Below are positions 8,032 through 16,429 of a DNA stretch of 49,364 nucleotides, one piece after another. The stretch covers positions 1 to 49,364 of the forward strand of contig CACJBX010000006.1 in assembly GCA_902591755.1 (NCBI GenBank), in the 5' to 3' direction. Position numbers and translations under genes: made by a program. Below the pieces are notes generated by a model. That model worked only from the letters and a program-made list of their open reading frames with translations. It did not search any database and was not told where the DNA came from. Source of the DNA: an uncultured Pelagibacteraceae bacterium. GTDB taxonomy: Bacteria; Pseudomonadota; Alphaproteobacteria; Pelagibacterales; Pelagibacteraceae. How positions within the stretch are numbered: position 1 is the first letter of the stretch; every line of letters begins with the position of its first letter.

Positions 8032-9234
8032 ATGTTAAAAAATTTAAGTATTAAAGTAATTATTTTTGGATTTATATTTACATTTTTTTCAAGCTTTGGA
8101 CAGAGTTTTTTTCTAGGATTGTTCAATGAAAGTATAAGAAATGAATTAGATATTACTCATGGACAATTTGGCTCAATTTATGCATCAGCAACTTTATTAA
8201 GTAGTATAATTCTTATTTGGGTTGGAAAAAAAATTGATGACTTTGATGTCTTAAAATTTTCATTTTTTGTTATATCATTACTTGCAATTTCAACATTTAC
8301 TTTTTCAAAGATCAATTCAACAACATTTCTTTTTATTGCAATTTTGCTAATGAGATTTTCTGGTCAAGGAATGATGTCTCACACTGCCTCTACTACAATA
8401 TCTAGATACTTCACGAACACTCGTGGCAAAGCTCTAAGCACTGGATGGTTTGGCTTATCTACTGCAGAATTTTTAATGCCTGTTACAATAATTTATGCTC
8501 TAACAATAATGGATTGGAGAAATATATGGATCATAATTTCAGTTGCCATAATTTTATTTCTCCCTTTGGTATCTTACTTTTTAGTTAAAGAGGTTAAACT
8601 TTCATCTAGAGAGGATGATAATGAAGTTATTAAAGAAGATATAAAACAATGGAAAAGATCTGAAGTTATTAAAGATTATAGATTTATTATTATAGCATTA
8701 AATATGCTAGCTATGCCCTGGATAGCTACAGGTATATTTGTTTATCAATCATTTATTTTGTCTGCAAAAAACTGGGGCGAATATACTATTGCTCAATCAT
8801 TTATGGTTTATTCAATAGCATCAGTATTAACTTTATTCGTTGCTGGATATTTAATTGATAAATTCACAAGTAGAAAATTACTTGTATTTATGAATATCCC
8901 TTTTTTGATTTCTTTATTAATTTTAATTTACTTTAAATCACCAGTTTCCTCATTCTTCTTTCTTGGATTAATTGGAGTATCAAATGGTTTTGCTAACGTT
9001 TTAGGATCATCAACGTGGGCTGAATTATATGGTGTTAAGTTTATAGGATCTATAAAAGCATTAACCACTGCATTAATGGTATTTTCAACTGCGTTTGGAA
9101 CTGCTTTTTTTGGACTAATGATAGACTTTGACTTTTCCATAGAGCAGATATCTATGATTTCTGGAGGCTATATTTTAGTTTCTTTAATTTTGCTGTTTTT
9201 AATTAAAAACAAACTTAATCCCACGATTTTATAA
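8032..9234 (+). CDS. MFS transporter
   Basis: A 400-residue polytopic protein with about 12 hydrophobic segments, the first at residues 6-30 directly after the start. A central charged loop (about residues 190-215, SSREDDNEVIKEDIKQWKRSE) separates two six-helix halves. The loop after helix 2 reads WVGKKIDDF and the equivalent in the second half reads GYLIDKFTSRK, degenerate forms of the MFS motif A. Substrate unknown. It starts six bases from the divergent dehydrogenase, and a CATAAT at 8023-8028 is the nearest -10-like hexamer, lying partly within that gene; co-regulation of carrier and dehydrogenase on a shared substrate is a reasonable guess. Confidence 0.88.
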   Translation: MLKNLSIKVIIFGFIFTFFSSFGQSFFLGLFNESIRNELDITHGQFGSIYASATLLSSIILIWVGKKIDDFDVLKFSFFVISLLAISTFTFSKINSTTFLFIAILLMRFSGQGMMSHTASTTISRYFTNTRGKALSTGWFGLSTAEFLMPVTIIYALTIMDWRNIWIIISVAIILFLPLVSYFLVKEVKLSSREDDNEVIKEDIKQWKRSEVIKDYRFIIIALNMLAMPWIATGIFVYQSFILSAKNWGEYTIAQSFMVYSIASVLTLFVAGYLIDKFTSRKLLVFMNIPFLISLLILIYFKSPVSSFFFLGLIGVSNGFANVLGSSTWAELYGVKFIGSIKALTTALMVFSTAFGTAFFGLMIDFDFSIEQISMISGGYILVSLILLFLIKNKLNPTIL

Positions 9235-9241
9235 AAACACC

Positions 9242-9273
9242 TTGATTTTATAGACCTCAGAGTATAAATACTC
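9242..9273 (+). promoter_or_regulatory. Candidate rpoZ promoter with overlapping 14-base palindrome
   Basis: TTGATT (9242-9247) and TATAAA (9263-9268) are separated by 15 bases, and the -10 sits inside the perfect palindrome GAGTATAAATACTC (9260-9273). The palindrome ends three bases before the rpoZ ATG. If used, transcription would start about at the ATG, giving a leaderless or nearly leaderless mRNA. The 15-base spacer is short, so this is tentative. Confidence 0.4.
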
Positions 9274-9276
9274 CAC

Positions 9277-9801
9277 ATGGCTAGAGTAACTGTAGAAGAT
9301 TGTATCGATAAAGTAGACAGCCCTTACGAATTAGTTTTAGTTGCAAAGGAAAGAGCTACTCAATTAAATTCTGGAATTGAACCGAGTGTTGAAAGAGATA
9401 ACGACAAAAATACTGTTATTGCACTTAGAGAAATTGCGAATAAAAATGTCAAAACAAGCGAGTTAACAGATAGTGCTGTTTACAAACTAAGAAAACATAT
9501 CGAACAAGTTGATGATTTAAATGAGGAAGATGAAGATATCGGAGATGATTTTGAGAACCTATACAAAGGTGAAATCTCAAAAAGCGGAACACCTATTTTA
9601 CCTTCTAAAAGAGCAAGAAAAATTCCTGAAAAAATTCAAGTTTCAAAAGAAGACTTAGCTGAATTACAAAATGCTGATGCACCTCAATCAAATGATGCTC
9701 CAGCTGAAGAGGGTGGAGTCGAGGAAAGTAACGAAGTTTCTCTTGATGAAATAGCTGAAAACGATCAGGAAGCTGATAACTCAGAAAATTCAGAACAATA
9801 A
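9277..9801 (+). CDS. rpoZ: DNA-directed RNA polymerase omega subunit
   Basis: Small structural subunit that chaperones beta-prime into RNA polymerase. Residues 1-60 carry the family core: [20 protein letters not shown] and [13 protein letters not shown]. At 174 residues it is longer than the roughly 90-130 residues usual for the family; the extra C-terminal part is low-complexity and strongly acidic (blocks such as [10 protein letters not shown] and a Glu/Asp/Asn-rich end), with a short basic patch at PSKRARK in the middle. No Shine-Dalgarno sequence precedes the ATG. The cmk gene follows 47 bases later on the same strand. Confidence 0.93.
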   Translation: MARVTVEDCIDKVDSPYELVLVAKERATQLNSGIEPSVERDNDKNTVIALREIANKNVKTSELTDSAVYKLRKHIEQVDDLNEEDEDIGDDFENLYKGEISKSGTPILPSKRARKIPEKIQVSKEDLAELQNADAPQSNDAPAEEGGVEESNEVSLDEIAENDQEADNSENSEQ

Positions 9802-9848
9802 TATTTCAATCATAATCAAAATAAGTTAATTAATTAAACATAGTTTTA

Positions 9849-10490
9849 ATGAATAAGTCTTTAAGAATTGCATGTGACGGAGAAGCAGCTAGCGGTAAAA
9901 GCACAGGCGCAAAATTAGTTTCAAAAAAATATAAACTTTTTCTTATCAATTCTGGATTATTGTACAGATATGCAAGTAAAATTATCATTAAGCATAAGCC
10001 TAAAAAAATAGTTCCGTTTTTAAGAAAAAAATTTAAAAATATCTCATACAATAAAATAAAAAAACAATCTCTTCACTCCCAGGAAATTAGCAATCATGTT
10101 GGTTATTTAGCTAAAAATAAAGGCGTTAGAGAAATAATGAAAAAATTTCAAAAAAAGATTATCAAAAAGAACAAAAGAATATGTGTTGAGGGAAGAGATA
10201 TAGCTAGCACTATCCTTAAAAAAAATCCCCGTTATGACTTAGCTTTTTATTTTACTTGTAATCTTAACTTAGCATCCATAAGAAGATGGAAAGATTTAAA
10301 GAGGAAAGTTCCTCTCAAAGAGGTTAAAAAAAGCTTAAGTATAAGAACTAGACTTGATAAAAAAAGAAAACATTCACCACTAAAAAAAATGAAAGATGCT
10401 ATTTTAGTTAGAACAGATAAACTAAATAAAAAAAAAGTATTACTTAAAATGTCTCAGGAGATAGAAAAAATTAGCTACAAAACTCTTTAA
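9849..10490 (+). CDS. cmk: (d)CMP kinase
   Basis: Phosphorylates CMP and dCMP with ATP. The P-loop is GEAASGKST at residues 11-19, preceded by LRIACD; the CMP-site block NSGLLYRYAS follows (usual form D-T-G-A-x-Y-R), and the CVEGRDIAST motif is near residue 118. The LID-type Arg-rich segment (RRWKDLK...TRLDKKR) is present. At 213 residues it is slightly short. The protein is unusually Lys-rich, in keeping with the AT bias. In many proteobacteria cmk precedes rpsA, which is not the case here. Its last 20 bases overlap the convergent CoA-transferase gene. Confidence 0.88.
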   Translation: MNKSLRIACDGEAASGKSTGAKLVSKKYKLFLINSGLLYRYASKIIIKHKPKKIVPFLRKKFKNISYNKIKKQSLHSQEISNHVGYLAKNKGVREIMKKFQKKIIKKNKRICVEGRDIASTILKKNPRYDLAFYFTCNLNLASIRRWKDLKRKVPLKEVKKSLSIRTRLDKKRKHSPLKKMKDAILVRTDKLNKKKVLLKMSQEIEKISYKTL

Positions 10491-11616
10491 TAATTTTTTC
10501 TCTATGCTCATCTAAATCTGGAATATCACCTCTTTTTTCTTCATCTTTATAGTTTGACATTTTTATTGGGTTGCCAGCGGTTTTAAATTCACCAATTTTT
10601 TTATGATATGAATTTACAATCATATTTCTTGCTTTGATTTGAGGATTTTCAACAGCTTGTTTAATATTAAATATTGGACCACAAGGAATTTTTTCTTTTT
10701 CCATCAATGAGACCCAATCGCTTGTATTTTTTGTTAAAAGTTCTTTTTCTAAAATTTTTTTTAGTTCATCCATATTTTGAGCTCTAGATGAATTTGTTTT
10801 AAATTTTTCATCTTTTAAAATACTATTAATATTTAAAACTTGGCATAGTTTTTCAAAAAGTTTGTCGTTACCAGCCGCTATAATAATGTGACTATCTTTT
10901 GTTTTAAAAGCCTCAAAAGGTGCTATTGATGGATGACGTGATCCCATTGGTTTAGGTATTTCATTTTTTGCTAAGTATCTTGCAATTGCATTTTCTAAAA
11001 TTGCAATTTGACAATCAAGCATCGAAACATCTATGTAAGTTCCTTTACCTGTTTTTTTTCTATCATACAGAGCCGCATTAACACCTATCGCTGTAAATAA
11101 ACCAGCAGTAATATCACCAATTGATGTTCCAACTCTTGTAGGTTCAGAATTTGGTTGACCTGTTACACTCATTAATCCACCCATTCCTTGAACAACCATG
11201 TCATATGCAGGTAATTCTCTTAATGGACCTGTTTGACCAAAACCTGATGCAGAAGCATAGATTAACTTTGGATGTTTTTTACATAAATCTTTCCAACCAA
11301 ATCCCCATTTCTCTAATGTTCCAGGCTTAAAATTTTCAACTAACACATCTGCTTTTTTAAGTATTTTTTCAAAAATTTTTTTGTCTTCAGAATTTTTTAA
11401 ATTTAAAGCAATACTTTCTTTTCCTCTATTAAGGGACATAAAGTATGCAGACTGGTCATCAATAAAAGGTCCAAATTTTCTAGAGTCATCTCCAATTTCA
11501 GGTGCCTCAACTTTAATTACTCTGGCGCCCAAATCTGACAAAATCATAGTACAATAAGGACCAACCAGCACTCGAGTTAGGTCTAAAATCAATATATCTT
11601 TCAAGGGTCCATTCAT
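10471..11616 (-). CDS. Class III CoA transferase (CaiB/BaiF/Frc family)
   Basis: A 381-residue transferase moving CoA between acids through an aspartyl-CoA thioester. The N-terminus ILDLTRVLVGPYCTMILSDLGARVIKVE and SLNRGKESIALNLK are diagnostic; the catalytic aspartate is probably Asp139 in AYDMVVQGMGGLMS, followed by the glycine-rich RVGTSIGDITAG. Substrate specificity is not predictable and no partner enzyme adjoins it. An upstream TTG at 11628 would add four residues; the ATG at 11616, directly before the conserved start, is preferred. It is divergent from dctP, with 91 bases between start codons, so the acid carried by the TRAP system is a possible but unproven substrate. Confidence 0.9.
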   Translation of the reverse strand: MNGPLKDILILDLTRVLVGPYCTMILSDLGARVIKVEAPEIGDDSRKFGPFIDDQSAYFMSLNRGKESIALNLKNSEDKKIFEKILKKADVLVENFKPGTLEKWGFGWKDLCKKHPKLIYASASGFGQTGPLRELPAYDMVVQGMGGLMSVTGQPNSEPTRVGTSIGDITAGLFTAIGVNAALYDRKKTGKGTYIDVSMLDCQIAILENAIARYLAKNEIPKPMGSRHPSIAPFEAFKTKDSHIIIAAGNDKLFEKLCQVLNINSILKDEKFKTNSSRAQNMDELKKILEKELLTKNTSDWVSLMEKEKIPCGPIFNIKQAVENPQIKARNMIVNSYHKKIGEFKTAGNPIKMSNYKDEEKRGDIPDLDEHREKIIKEFCS

Positions 11617-11645
11617 AATTAGCGTCAATTGTATTTTAATGCATA

Positions 11646-11700
11646 TTGACTCTTATCAAGAAGTTACATTTAATACATCAATAAAATAATAATAGAGAGG
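11646..11700 (+). promoter_or_regulatory. dctP promoter and ribosome binding site
   Basis: TTGACT (11646-11651) is followed after 17 bases by TTTAAT (11669-11674), matching the sigma-70 consensus at five of six positions in each element. A purine-rich AGAGAGG at 11694-11700 lies seven bases before the dctP ATG and is one of the better Shine-Dalgarno sequences in the window. The implied leader is about 27 bases. Good promoter and ribosome site fit the high expression usual for periplasmic binding proteins. Confidence 0.6.
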
Positions 11701-11707
11701 AATAATA

Positions 11708-12718
11708 ATGTTAAAAAAAATATCTTTATATTTTCTTTCATTAGTTTTCGTAACTACAACTATTGGATCAGCTTTTGCAGTAACTTTAAAAGCTAGTCAC
11801 CAATGGCCAGGTACGCCAAGAGCCGACGGATCTTTCGACGTAAGACACGAAATGGTTCAAATTATTGCTGATGAAATGAAAAAAGCTAATGTAGGAGTAG
11901 ATATAAGAATTTACCCTGCAAAATCACTTTACAAACCAAAAGAGCAATGGAAACCGATGACAACAGGTCAGCTGGATATCTCAGCTTTCCCATTAGCATA
12001 TGCTGCTAAGTTCCATCCAGAGTTTGACATTACTTTAATGCCTGGAATGGTTAAAAACCACAAACATGCATTAAGAGTTAATGCGTCTCCAATGATGACA
12101 GAAATTAAAAAGATCATCAATGATGCTGGAGTAGTTGTTTTGTCTGATGCTTGGCTTGCAGGTGGATTTGTTTCAAAGAAAAATTGTATTTCAAATCCAG
12201 CATCTGTAAAAGGTCAAACGTTTAGAGCTGCAGGTAAAGCATTTAACCAAATGTTAGAAGCGGCAGGAGCAGGTATTCAATCAATGCCATCTTCTGAAAT
12301 CTATAACGGTTTGCAAACAGGTGTATTAGATGGTGCTAATACTAGTTCAGGAAGTTTTGTTTCATACAGAATTTATGAGCAAGTAAAATGCGCAACACCT
12401 CCAGGAAAATTTGGTCTATGGTTTATGTATGAGCCAATTTTAATGTCAAAAAAATCTTTTGATGCCTTAGATAGCAAACAACAAAAAGCTTTAATGAAAG
12501 CTGGGAAAAAAGCAGAGAAGTTTATGACTAAAGAAGCTGCTGGTTTAGATACGACAATGGAAAAAGCTTATAAAAAAGCTGGAGTTGAATTGTCTTATAT
12601 GAAACAAGAGGACTTTGATGCTTGGTTAGCTATTGCTAAAAAATCTTCATACAAAAACTTTGCAGAAAAAGTGCCAAACGGTCAAAAATTGATTGATATG
12701 GCTCTTGCTGTAAAATAA
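11708..12718 (+). CDS. dctP: TRAP transporter solute-binding protein DctP
   Basis: Periplasmic binding protein of a TRAP carboxylate-type transporter. Residues 1-24 are a Sec signal peptide (MLKK, hydrophobic core, cleavage after SAFA). The mature 312 residues show LKASHQWPGT at the start, QLDISAFPLAYAAKFHPEFD, the family signature with the carboxylate-binding arginine in GQTFRAAGKAFNQML, and EIYNGLQTGVLDGANTS. Two cysteines (in KKNCIS and VKCATPP) could form a disulphide. Ligand unknown: TRAP systems import organic acids, ectoine, sulfonates and sugars acids. The gene has its own promoter and is separated from dctQ by a strong hairpin. Confidence 0.93.
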   Translation: MLKKISLYFLSLVFVTTTIGSAFAVTLKASHQWPGTPRADGSFDVRHEMVQIIADEMKKANVGVDIRIYPAKSLYKPKEQWKPMTTGQLDISAFPLAYAAKFHPEFDITLMPGMVKNHKHALRVNASPMMTEIKKIINDAGVVVLSDAWLAGGFVSKKNCISNPASVKGQTFRAAGKAFNQMLEAAGAGIQSMPSSEIYNGLQTGVLDGANTSSGSFVSYRIYEQVKCATPPGKFGLWFMYEPILMSKKSFDALDSKQQKALMKAGKKAEKFMTKEAAGLDTTMEKAYKKAGVELSYMKQEDFDAWLAIAKKSSYKNFAEKVPNGQKLIDMALAVK

Positions 12719-12731
12719 TTAAATTAAAATT

Positions 12732-12760
12732 ATACCCCTGCTTTCGGCAGGGGTATTTTT
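12732..12760 (+). terminator. Strong GC-rich hairpin plus T-run between dctP and dctQ
   Basis: A ten-base perfect stem (ATACCCCTGC, 12732-12741, with GCAGGGGTAT, 12747-12756), a five-base loop, and Ts through 12760. It looks like an intrinsic terminator and is by far the most GC-rich hairpin that I saw in this window. Because dctQ starts at 12762, it is more likely an attenuator or 3'-end stabiliser that keeps dctP mRNA in excess over dctQM than a full operon end. Confidence 0.85.
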
Positions 12761-12761
12761 C

Positions 12762-13259
12762 ATGACTGATAAATTTATCAAACTGACAAACTGGCTAGCG
12801 AAAGCTTGTGGAATCTTTGCAGCTGGCTGTCTTTTTCTTTCCATCGTTATTATAACGGAATTAGTTTTCGAGAGATACTTATTTAAGAATGCTATTACAT
12901 GGCAAACAGAGCTTGTTACAATGCTATTAGTAGCTTCGACATTTATAGGTGCTGCCTATGTTTTAAGTGAAAAAGGTCACGTTAATATGGAGTATCTATA
13001 TACTTTTTTAAGTGAAAAGAATGTCACTAGACTTAAAATTTTTACTGACAGTCTTTGTTTAGTTTTTTTTCTAATTTTATTTTATGTAAGTTATGAAATT
13101 ACTTACGAAGCATTTATAAAGAATTACAATACTGGAACAGTATGGGGTCCTCCACTCTGGATACCTTATTCATCAATGCTTATAGGCGCAATACTTATGA
13201 CAATGTCATACATATCTGAATTAATTTTACACATAAGAAAATTAAAGGAATTTAATTAA
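12762..13259 (+). CDS. dctQ: TRAP transporter small permease subunit DctQ
   Basis: A 165-residue membrane protein with four hydrophobic segments (about residues 12-34, 47-66, 89-110 and 128-150), the usual DctQ layout. Conserved-looking features are ERYLF after helix 1, the amphipathic WQTEL stretch and GAAYVLSEKGHVNMEYLY between helices 2 and 3. It links the DctP docking face to the large DctM subunit. The ATG sits immediately after the T-run of the hairpin and has no Shine-Dalgarno sequence, so translation must depend on read-through transcription and perhaps on unfolding of the hairpin by ribosomes finishing dctP. The stop overlaps the dctM start by one base. Confidence 0.9.
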   Translation: MTDKFIKLTNWLAKACGIFAAGCLFLSIVIITELVFERYLFKNAITWQTELVTMLLVASTFIGAAYVLSEKGHVNMEYLYTFLSEKNVTRLKIFTDSLCLVFFLILFYVSYEITYEAFIKNYNTGTVWGPPLWIPYSSMLIGAILMTMSYISELILHIRKLKEFN

Positions 13260-14590
13260 TGGATCCTTTATTATTAGGCTTAGTAGTTGGAATAGCAACT
13301 GTCGTAATGTTATTCTCAGGTATTCCAATAGCTTTTGGCTTATGTTTTATTTCAGTTGTCTTTTTAGTTATCGCTGAAGGTTTTTCAATTTTAAATGTTT
13401 TTGCAGAAACATTTTATGCAGGTTTAAATTCATTTGTCTTGTTGTCTATACCAATGTTTATTTTAATGGGTATGGCTGTTGCAAATTCACCAGCTGGAAA
13501 AGATTTGTACACAGGTTTAGACAGATGGCTATGGAGGTTGCCTGGTGGTCTTGTTGTCTCTAACATTGGAGCTTGCTCTATCTTCGCAGCTTTGAGTGGA
13601 TCAAGTCCCGCAACATGTGCAGCGATAGGAACAATGGGTATTCCAGAAATGAGAAAAAGAGGATATTCAGCAAGGTTAGCTACCGGATGTATAGCAGCTG
13701 GTGGAACTTTGGGTGTTTTAATACCGCCCAGTATTGTTTTGATTGTTTATGGATTAGCTACTGGTACTTCAATTGGAAGATTATTTTTATGCGGTGTCAT
13801 ACCCGGTTTACTTCTAGCTGGATTATTTATGTTATGGGCTTACATCTATTCTTATTTCATTGATAAACAATCAGCAGAAATTTTAAGAAATAGAACACCC
13901 CCAACACTCAAAGAAAAATTAGAGGTCATTCCAAGAGTACTTCCATTTTTATTAATAGTAGTTGGAGTTTTATATGTTTTATACGGTGGGGTAGCAACTC
14001 CTTCAGAAGCATCTGGGGTAGGTGCATTTCTTGTATTTATCATGATTGCAATTGTTTACAAAATTTACCAACCAAAAAAAATATGGGATATCGTAAAAGT
14101 ATCTATGAAAGAAAGTGTAATGATAATGTTTATCATTGCAGGTTCTTATATATTCGCTTTTAGCTTATCTACTCTTTATGTAACACAATCAATTGCTCAA
14201 ACTATTGTAGAGATGGGATTAAATAAATGGGTCTTATTTTTCTATATTAATATATTTTTGTTAATTGCTGGTTTCTTTTTACCACCTGTTGCAGTTATAG
14301 TTATGACATCTGCAATATTACTGCCAATTATTACTCAGTTTGGCTTTGATCCTTATTGGTTCGCAATCGTCTTCACAATAAATATGGAGATTGGATTGAT
14401 TACACCACCCGTTGGATTAAATTTATATATTATTAAAGGAATTACTCCCGATGTAAGTCTTTCTGAAATATTAAAAGGTTCTATACCTTTTATGGTTATG
14501 ATGGTTATCTGTATAATAATATTGTGTATTTTCCCAGAAATAGTAACTTGGTTACCTGACAAATTAATGGGTAAACCAATTGGATTTTAA
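13259..14590 (+). CDS. dctM: TRAP transporter large permease subunit DctM
   Basis: A 443-residue polytopic subunit that forms the sodium-coupled transport channel. Family motifs are seen in order: LFSGIPIAFGLCF, LLSIPMFILMGMAVANS, FAALSGSSPATCAAIGTMGIPEM, AAGGTLGVLIPPSIVLIVYG, GVATPSEASGVGAFL, LPPVAVIVMTSAILLPI and TINMEIGLITPPVGLNLYI. Length is normal. The two G-T-L-G-x-L-I-P-P-S and G-L-I-T-P-P-V-G-L-N-L blocks form the helical hairpins of the elevator domain. Its last 11 bases overlap the dusA start, so the tRNA-modification gene is tied into the transport operon. Confidence 0.95.
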   Translation: MDPLLLGLVVGIATVVMLFSGIPIAFGLCFISVVFLVIAEGFSILNVFAETFYAGLNSFVLLSIPMFILMGMAVANSPAGKDLYTGLDRWLWRLPGGLVVSNIGACSIFAALSGSSPATCAAIGTMGIPEMRKRGYSARLATGCIAAGGTLGVLIPPSIVLIVYGLATGTSIGRLFLCGVIPGLLLAGLFMLWAYIYSYFIDKQSAEILRNRTPPTLKEKLEVIPRVLPFLLIVVGVLYVLYGGVATPSEASGVGAFLVFIMIAIVYKIYQPKKIWDIVKVSMKESVMIMFIIAGSYIFAFSLSTLYVTQSIAQTIVEMGLNKWVLFFYINIFLLIAGFFLPPVAVIVMTSAILLPIITQFGFDPYWFAIVFTINMEIGLITPPVGLNLYIIKGITPDVSLSEILKGSIPFMVMMVICIIILCIFPEIVTWLPDKLMGKPIGF

Positions 14591-15584
14591 AAAAAAAATT
14601 AATAGAAAAATATCTGTTGCACCTATGATGGACTGCACTGATAGGCATGATAGATATTTTCTAAGACTTATTAGTAAAAACGTAATGTTGTACTCTGAGA
14701 TGGTTGCAACGAAATCAGCAATTCATGGGGATAGAAAAAGAATACTTGGTTTTAGAGAGGAAGAAAAGCCTGTTGCTCTTCAAGTAGGGGGCTCAGATAA
14801 AAACGAATTAGCAGAGGTTGCTAAACTAGCAGAACAATTTGGTTATGATGAAATAAATATTAATTTGGGTTGTCCGAGCAAAAAAGTGCAAAAAAATTCA
14901 TTTGGAGCGTGCTTGATGAAAGAACCTGATTTAGTTGCAGAATGCATTAATAACATGGTCAACTCATGTAAAATACCTGTAACAGCTAAAACTAGGATAG
15001 GAGTTGATGAAATTGAGGACTTCGAATATCTAAATAGTTTCATTAACAAAATTAAACAATCTGGATGTAAAACAGTAATACTTCATGCAAGAAAGGCTTT
15101 ATTAAAAGGTCTTACTCCTAAGCAAAATTTAAATATACCCAAACTTAATTATGAAATGGTTTACGAAATTAAGAAAGCAAACCCAGAGCTTGAAATAATA
15201 ATCAATGGAGGAGTCTCACAAACTGAGCAAATTAAAAAACATTTAGAACATTGTGATGGTGTGATGATTGGAAGAGCAATTTATCAAAATCCTTACTTTT
15301 TAACTGACATTGAAAAAGAAATATTTAATACAAATGAAGTACCATCAAGAGAACAAATAGCAAAACAGATTATTAGTTATTTAGAGGAAGAGGTAAAGCT
15401 TGGTACAAAAGTAAATCATGTTATGAGACATACAGTTGGTCTTTATCATGGTCAACCTGGTTCTAAAGATTGGAAAAGATATTTAAGTGACAATATGATG
15501 GCTAGAGACTCAGATTTTCAAAAAGCAAAATACATAATGACAATTGTGCAAAATAATGAGAAAGCAAATCAATTAAATTCCTAA
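14580..15584 (+). CDS. dusA: tRNA-dihydrouridine synthase A
   Basis: FMN enzyme that reduces uridine to dihydrouridine in the tRNA D-loop (positions 20/20a for DusA). The 334-residue protein has the DusA-specific start ISVAPMMDCTDRHDRYFLR, YSEMVATKSAIHG, EKPVALQVGGSD, GYDEININLGCPSKKVQ with the catalytic Cys in FGACLM, and the C-terminal GLYHGQPGSKDWKRYLS typical of DusA rather than DusB or DusC. The start is a TTG inside dctM (11-base overlap): the next ATG falls within the conserved APMMD block and would remove needed residues. It shares a one-base overlap with the first tauE-like gene. Confidence 0.93.
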   Translation: MDFKKKINRKISVAPMMDCTDRHDRYFLRLISKNVMLYSEMVATKSAIHGDRKRILGFREEEKPVALQVGGSDKNELAEVAKLAEQFGYDEININLGCPSKKVQKNSFGACLMKEPDLVAECINNMVNSCKIPVTAKTRIGVDEIEDFEYLNSFINKIKQSGCKTVILHARKALLKGLTPKQNLNIPKLNYEMVYEIKKANPELEIIINGGVSQTEQIKKHLEHCDGVMIGRAIYQNPYFLTDIEKEIFNTNEVPSREQIAKQIISYLEEEVKLGTKVNHVMRHTVGLYHGQPGSKDWKRYLSDNMMARDSDFQKAKYIMTIVQNNEKANQLNS

Positions 15585-16420
15585 TGGAAAATTTAAATAT
15601 CAATGAAATTTTTTATCTATTAACTGTTTTAGCTATTGCCGCAGCAGTTGCAGGATTTATGGCTGGTTTACTTGGAGTAGGTGGGGGCATAATTATGGTT
15701 CCTGCTCTTTATTATGCATTTACAGTTTTAGATTTTGATATTGTAACAAGAATGCATTTAGCTGTTGGTACTTCTTTAGCAATAATAATTCCAACCTCAA
15801 TTATATCTACTTTAACACATAGAGAACATGATGCAGTAGATTTTAATATGGTAAAATCATTTGGAATTTTTATTTTAATTGGAGTTTTTTTTGGAACTTT
15901 CTTGGCAGTTAATTTGAAAACACCTGCGCTTGTATTATTTTTTTCTATATTTGCTTTTATGGTTGGACTTTTTTTTATTTTTTTGAGAGAAAAATTAGTT
16001 GATAATCCAAAACAAATATCAAATTTAGTTAAAAATATTTCTGGTATATTGATTGGATTTATTTCTATTCCTCTAGGAATTGGAGGTGGATCATTGATGG
16101 TTCCTTTCATGAGAACATTTGGTTACGATATTAGAAAATCAATTGGAACAGCTGCAGCAGTAGGTTTCCTTATCGCTGTTACCGGAACAATTACAATGAT
16201 CACTGGTGGAAAAATTATTGATAATGTTAATACACCGTTCAGTATGGGGTATATAAATTTACTCGGCTTCATTGTGTTTGTCCCAGTTACTATGATAATG
16301 GCAAGGCTAGGTGCAAAAGCAGTCTATAGAATAGATAAAAAAATACTAAGCAAAATATTTGGGACTTTTTTAATTTTGGTATCAATTAGATCATTTTTAG
16401 AATATCTAAGTATCAATTAA
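15584..16420 (+). CDS. TauE/SafE family permease, first copy
   Basis: A 278-residue integral membrane protein of the TSUP/TauE/SafE family (DUF81) with about eight helices in two halves. Each half carries the family glycine motif: GFMAGLLGVGGGIIMVPAL near residue 24 and GFISIPLGIGGGSLMVPFM near residue 163. Other shared blocks are HLAVGTSLAIIIPTSIIST, THREHDAVDF and SIGTAAAVGFL. Known members export sulfite, sulfoacetate or organosulfur anions, while others are uncharacterised. Its ATG overlaps the dusA stop by one base, placing it in the TRAP-dusA transcription unit. It is a paralogue of the next gene. Confidence 0.9.
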   Translation: MENLNINEIFYLLTVLAIAAAVAGFMAGLLGVGGGIIMVPALYYAFTVLDFDIVTRMHLAVGTSLAIIIPTSIISTLTHREHDAVDFNMVKSFGIFILIGVFFGTFLAVNLKTPALVLFFSIFAFMVGLFFIFLREKLVDNPKQISNLVKNISGILIGFISIPLGIGGGSLMVPFMRTFGYDIRKSIGTAAAVGFLIAVTGTITMITGGKIIDNVNTPFSMGYINLLGFIVFVPVTMIMARLGAKAVYRIDKKILSKIFGTFLILVSIRSFLEYLSIN

Positions 16421-16429
16421 ATTAAAATT

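Noticed and set aside
13573..13863. 96-residue ORF in an alternate frame of dctM
   Set aside because: The dctM frame there has the strong TRAP motifs FAALSGSSPATCAAIG and GGTLGVLIPPS; the alternate frame has Cys/Trp-rich random composition and no ribosome site.
15712..16110. 132-residue ORF antisense to the first TauE-like gene
   Set aside because: Shadow frame of a clear membrane protein; Pro/Ile/Lys-rich with no domain.
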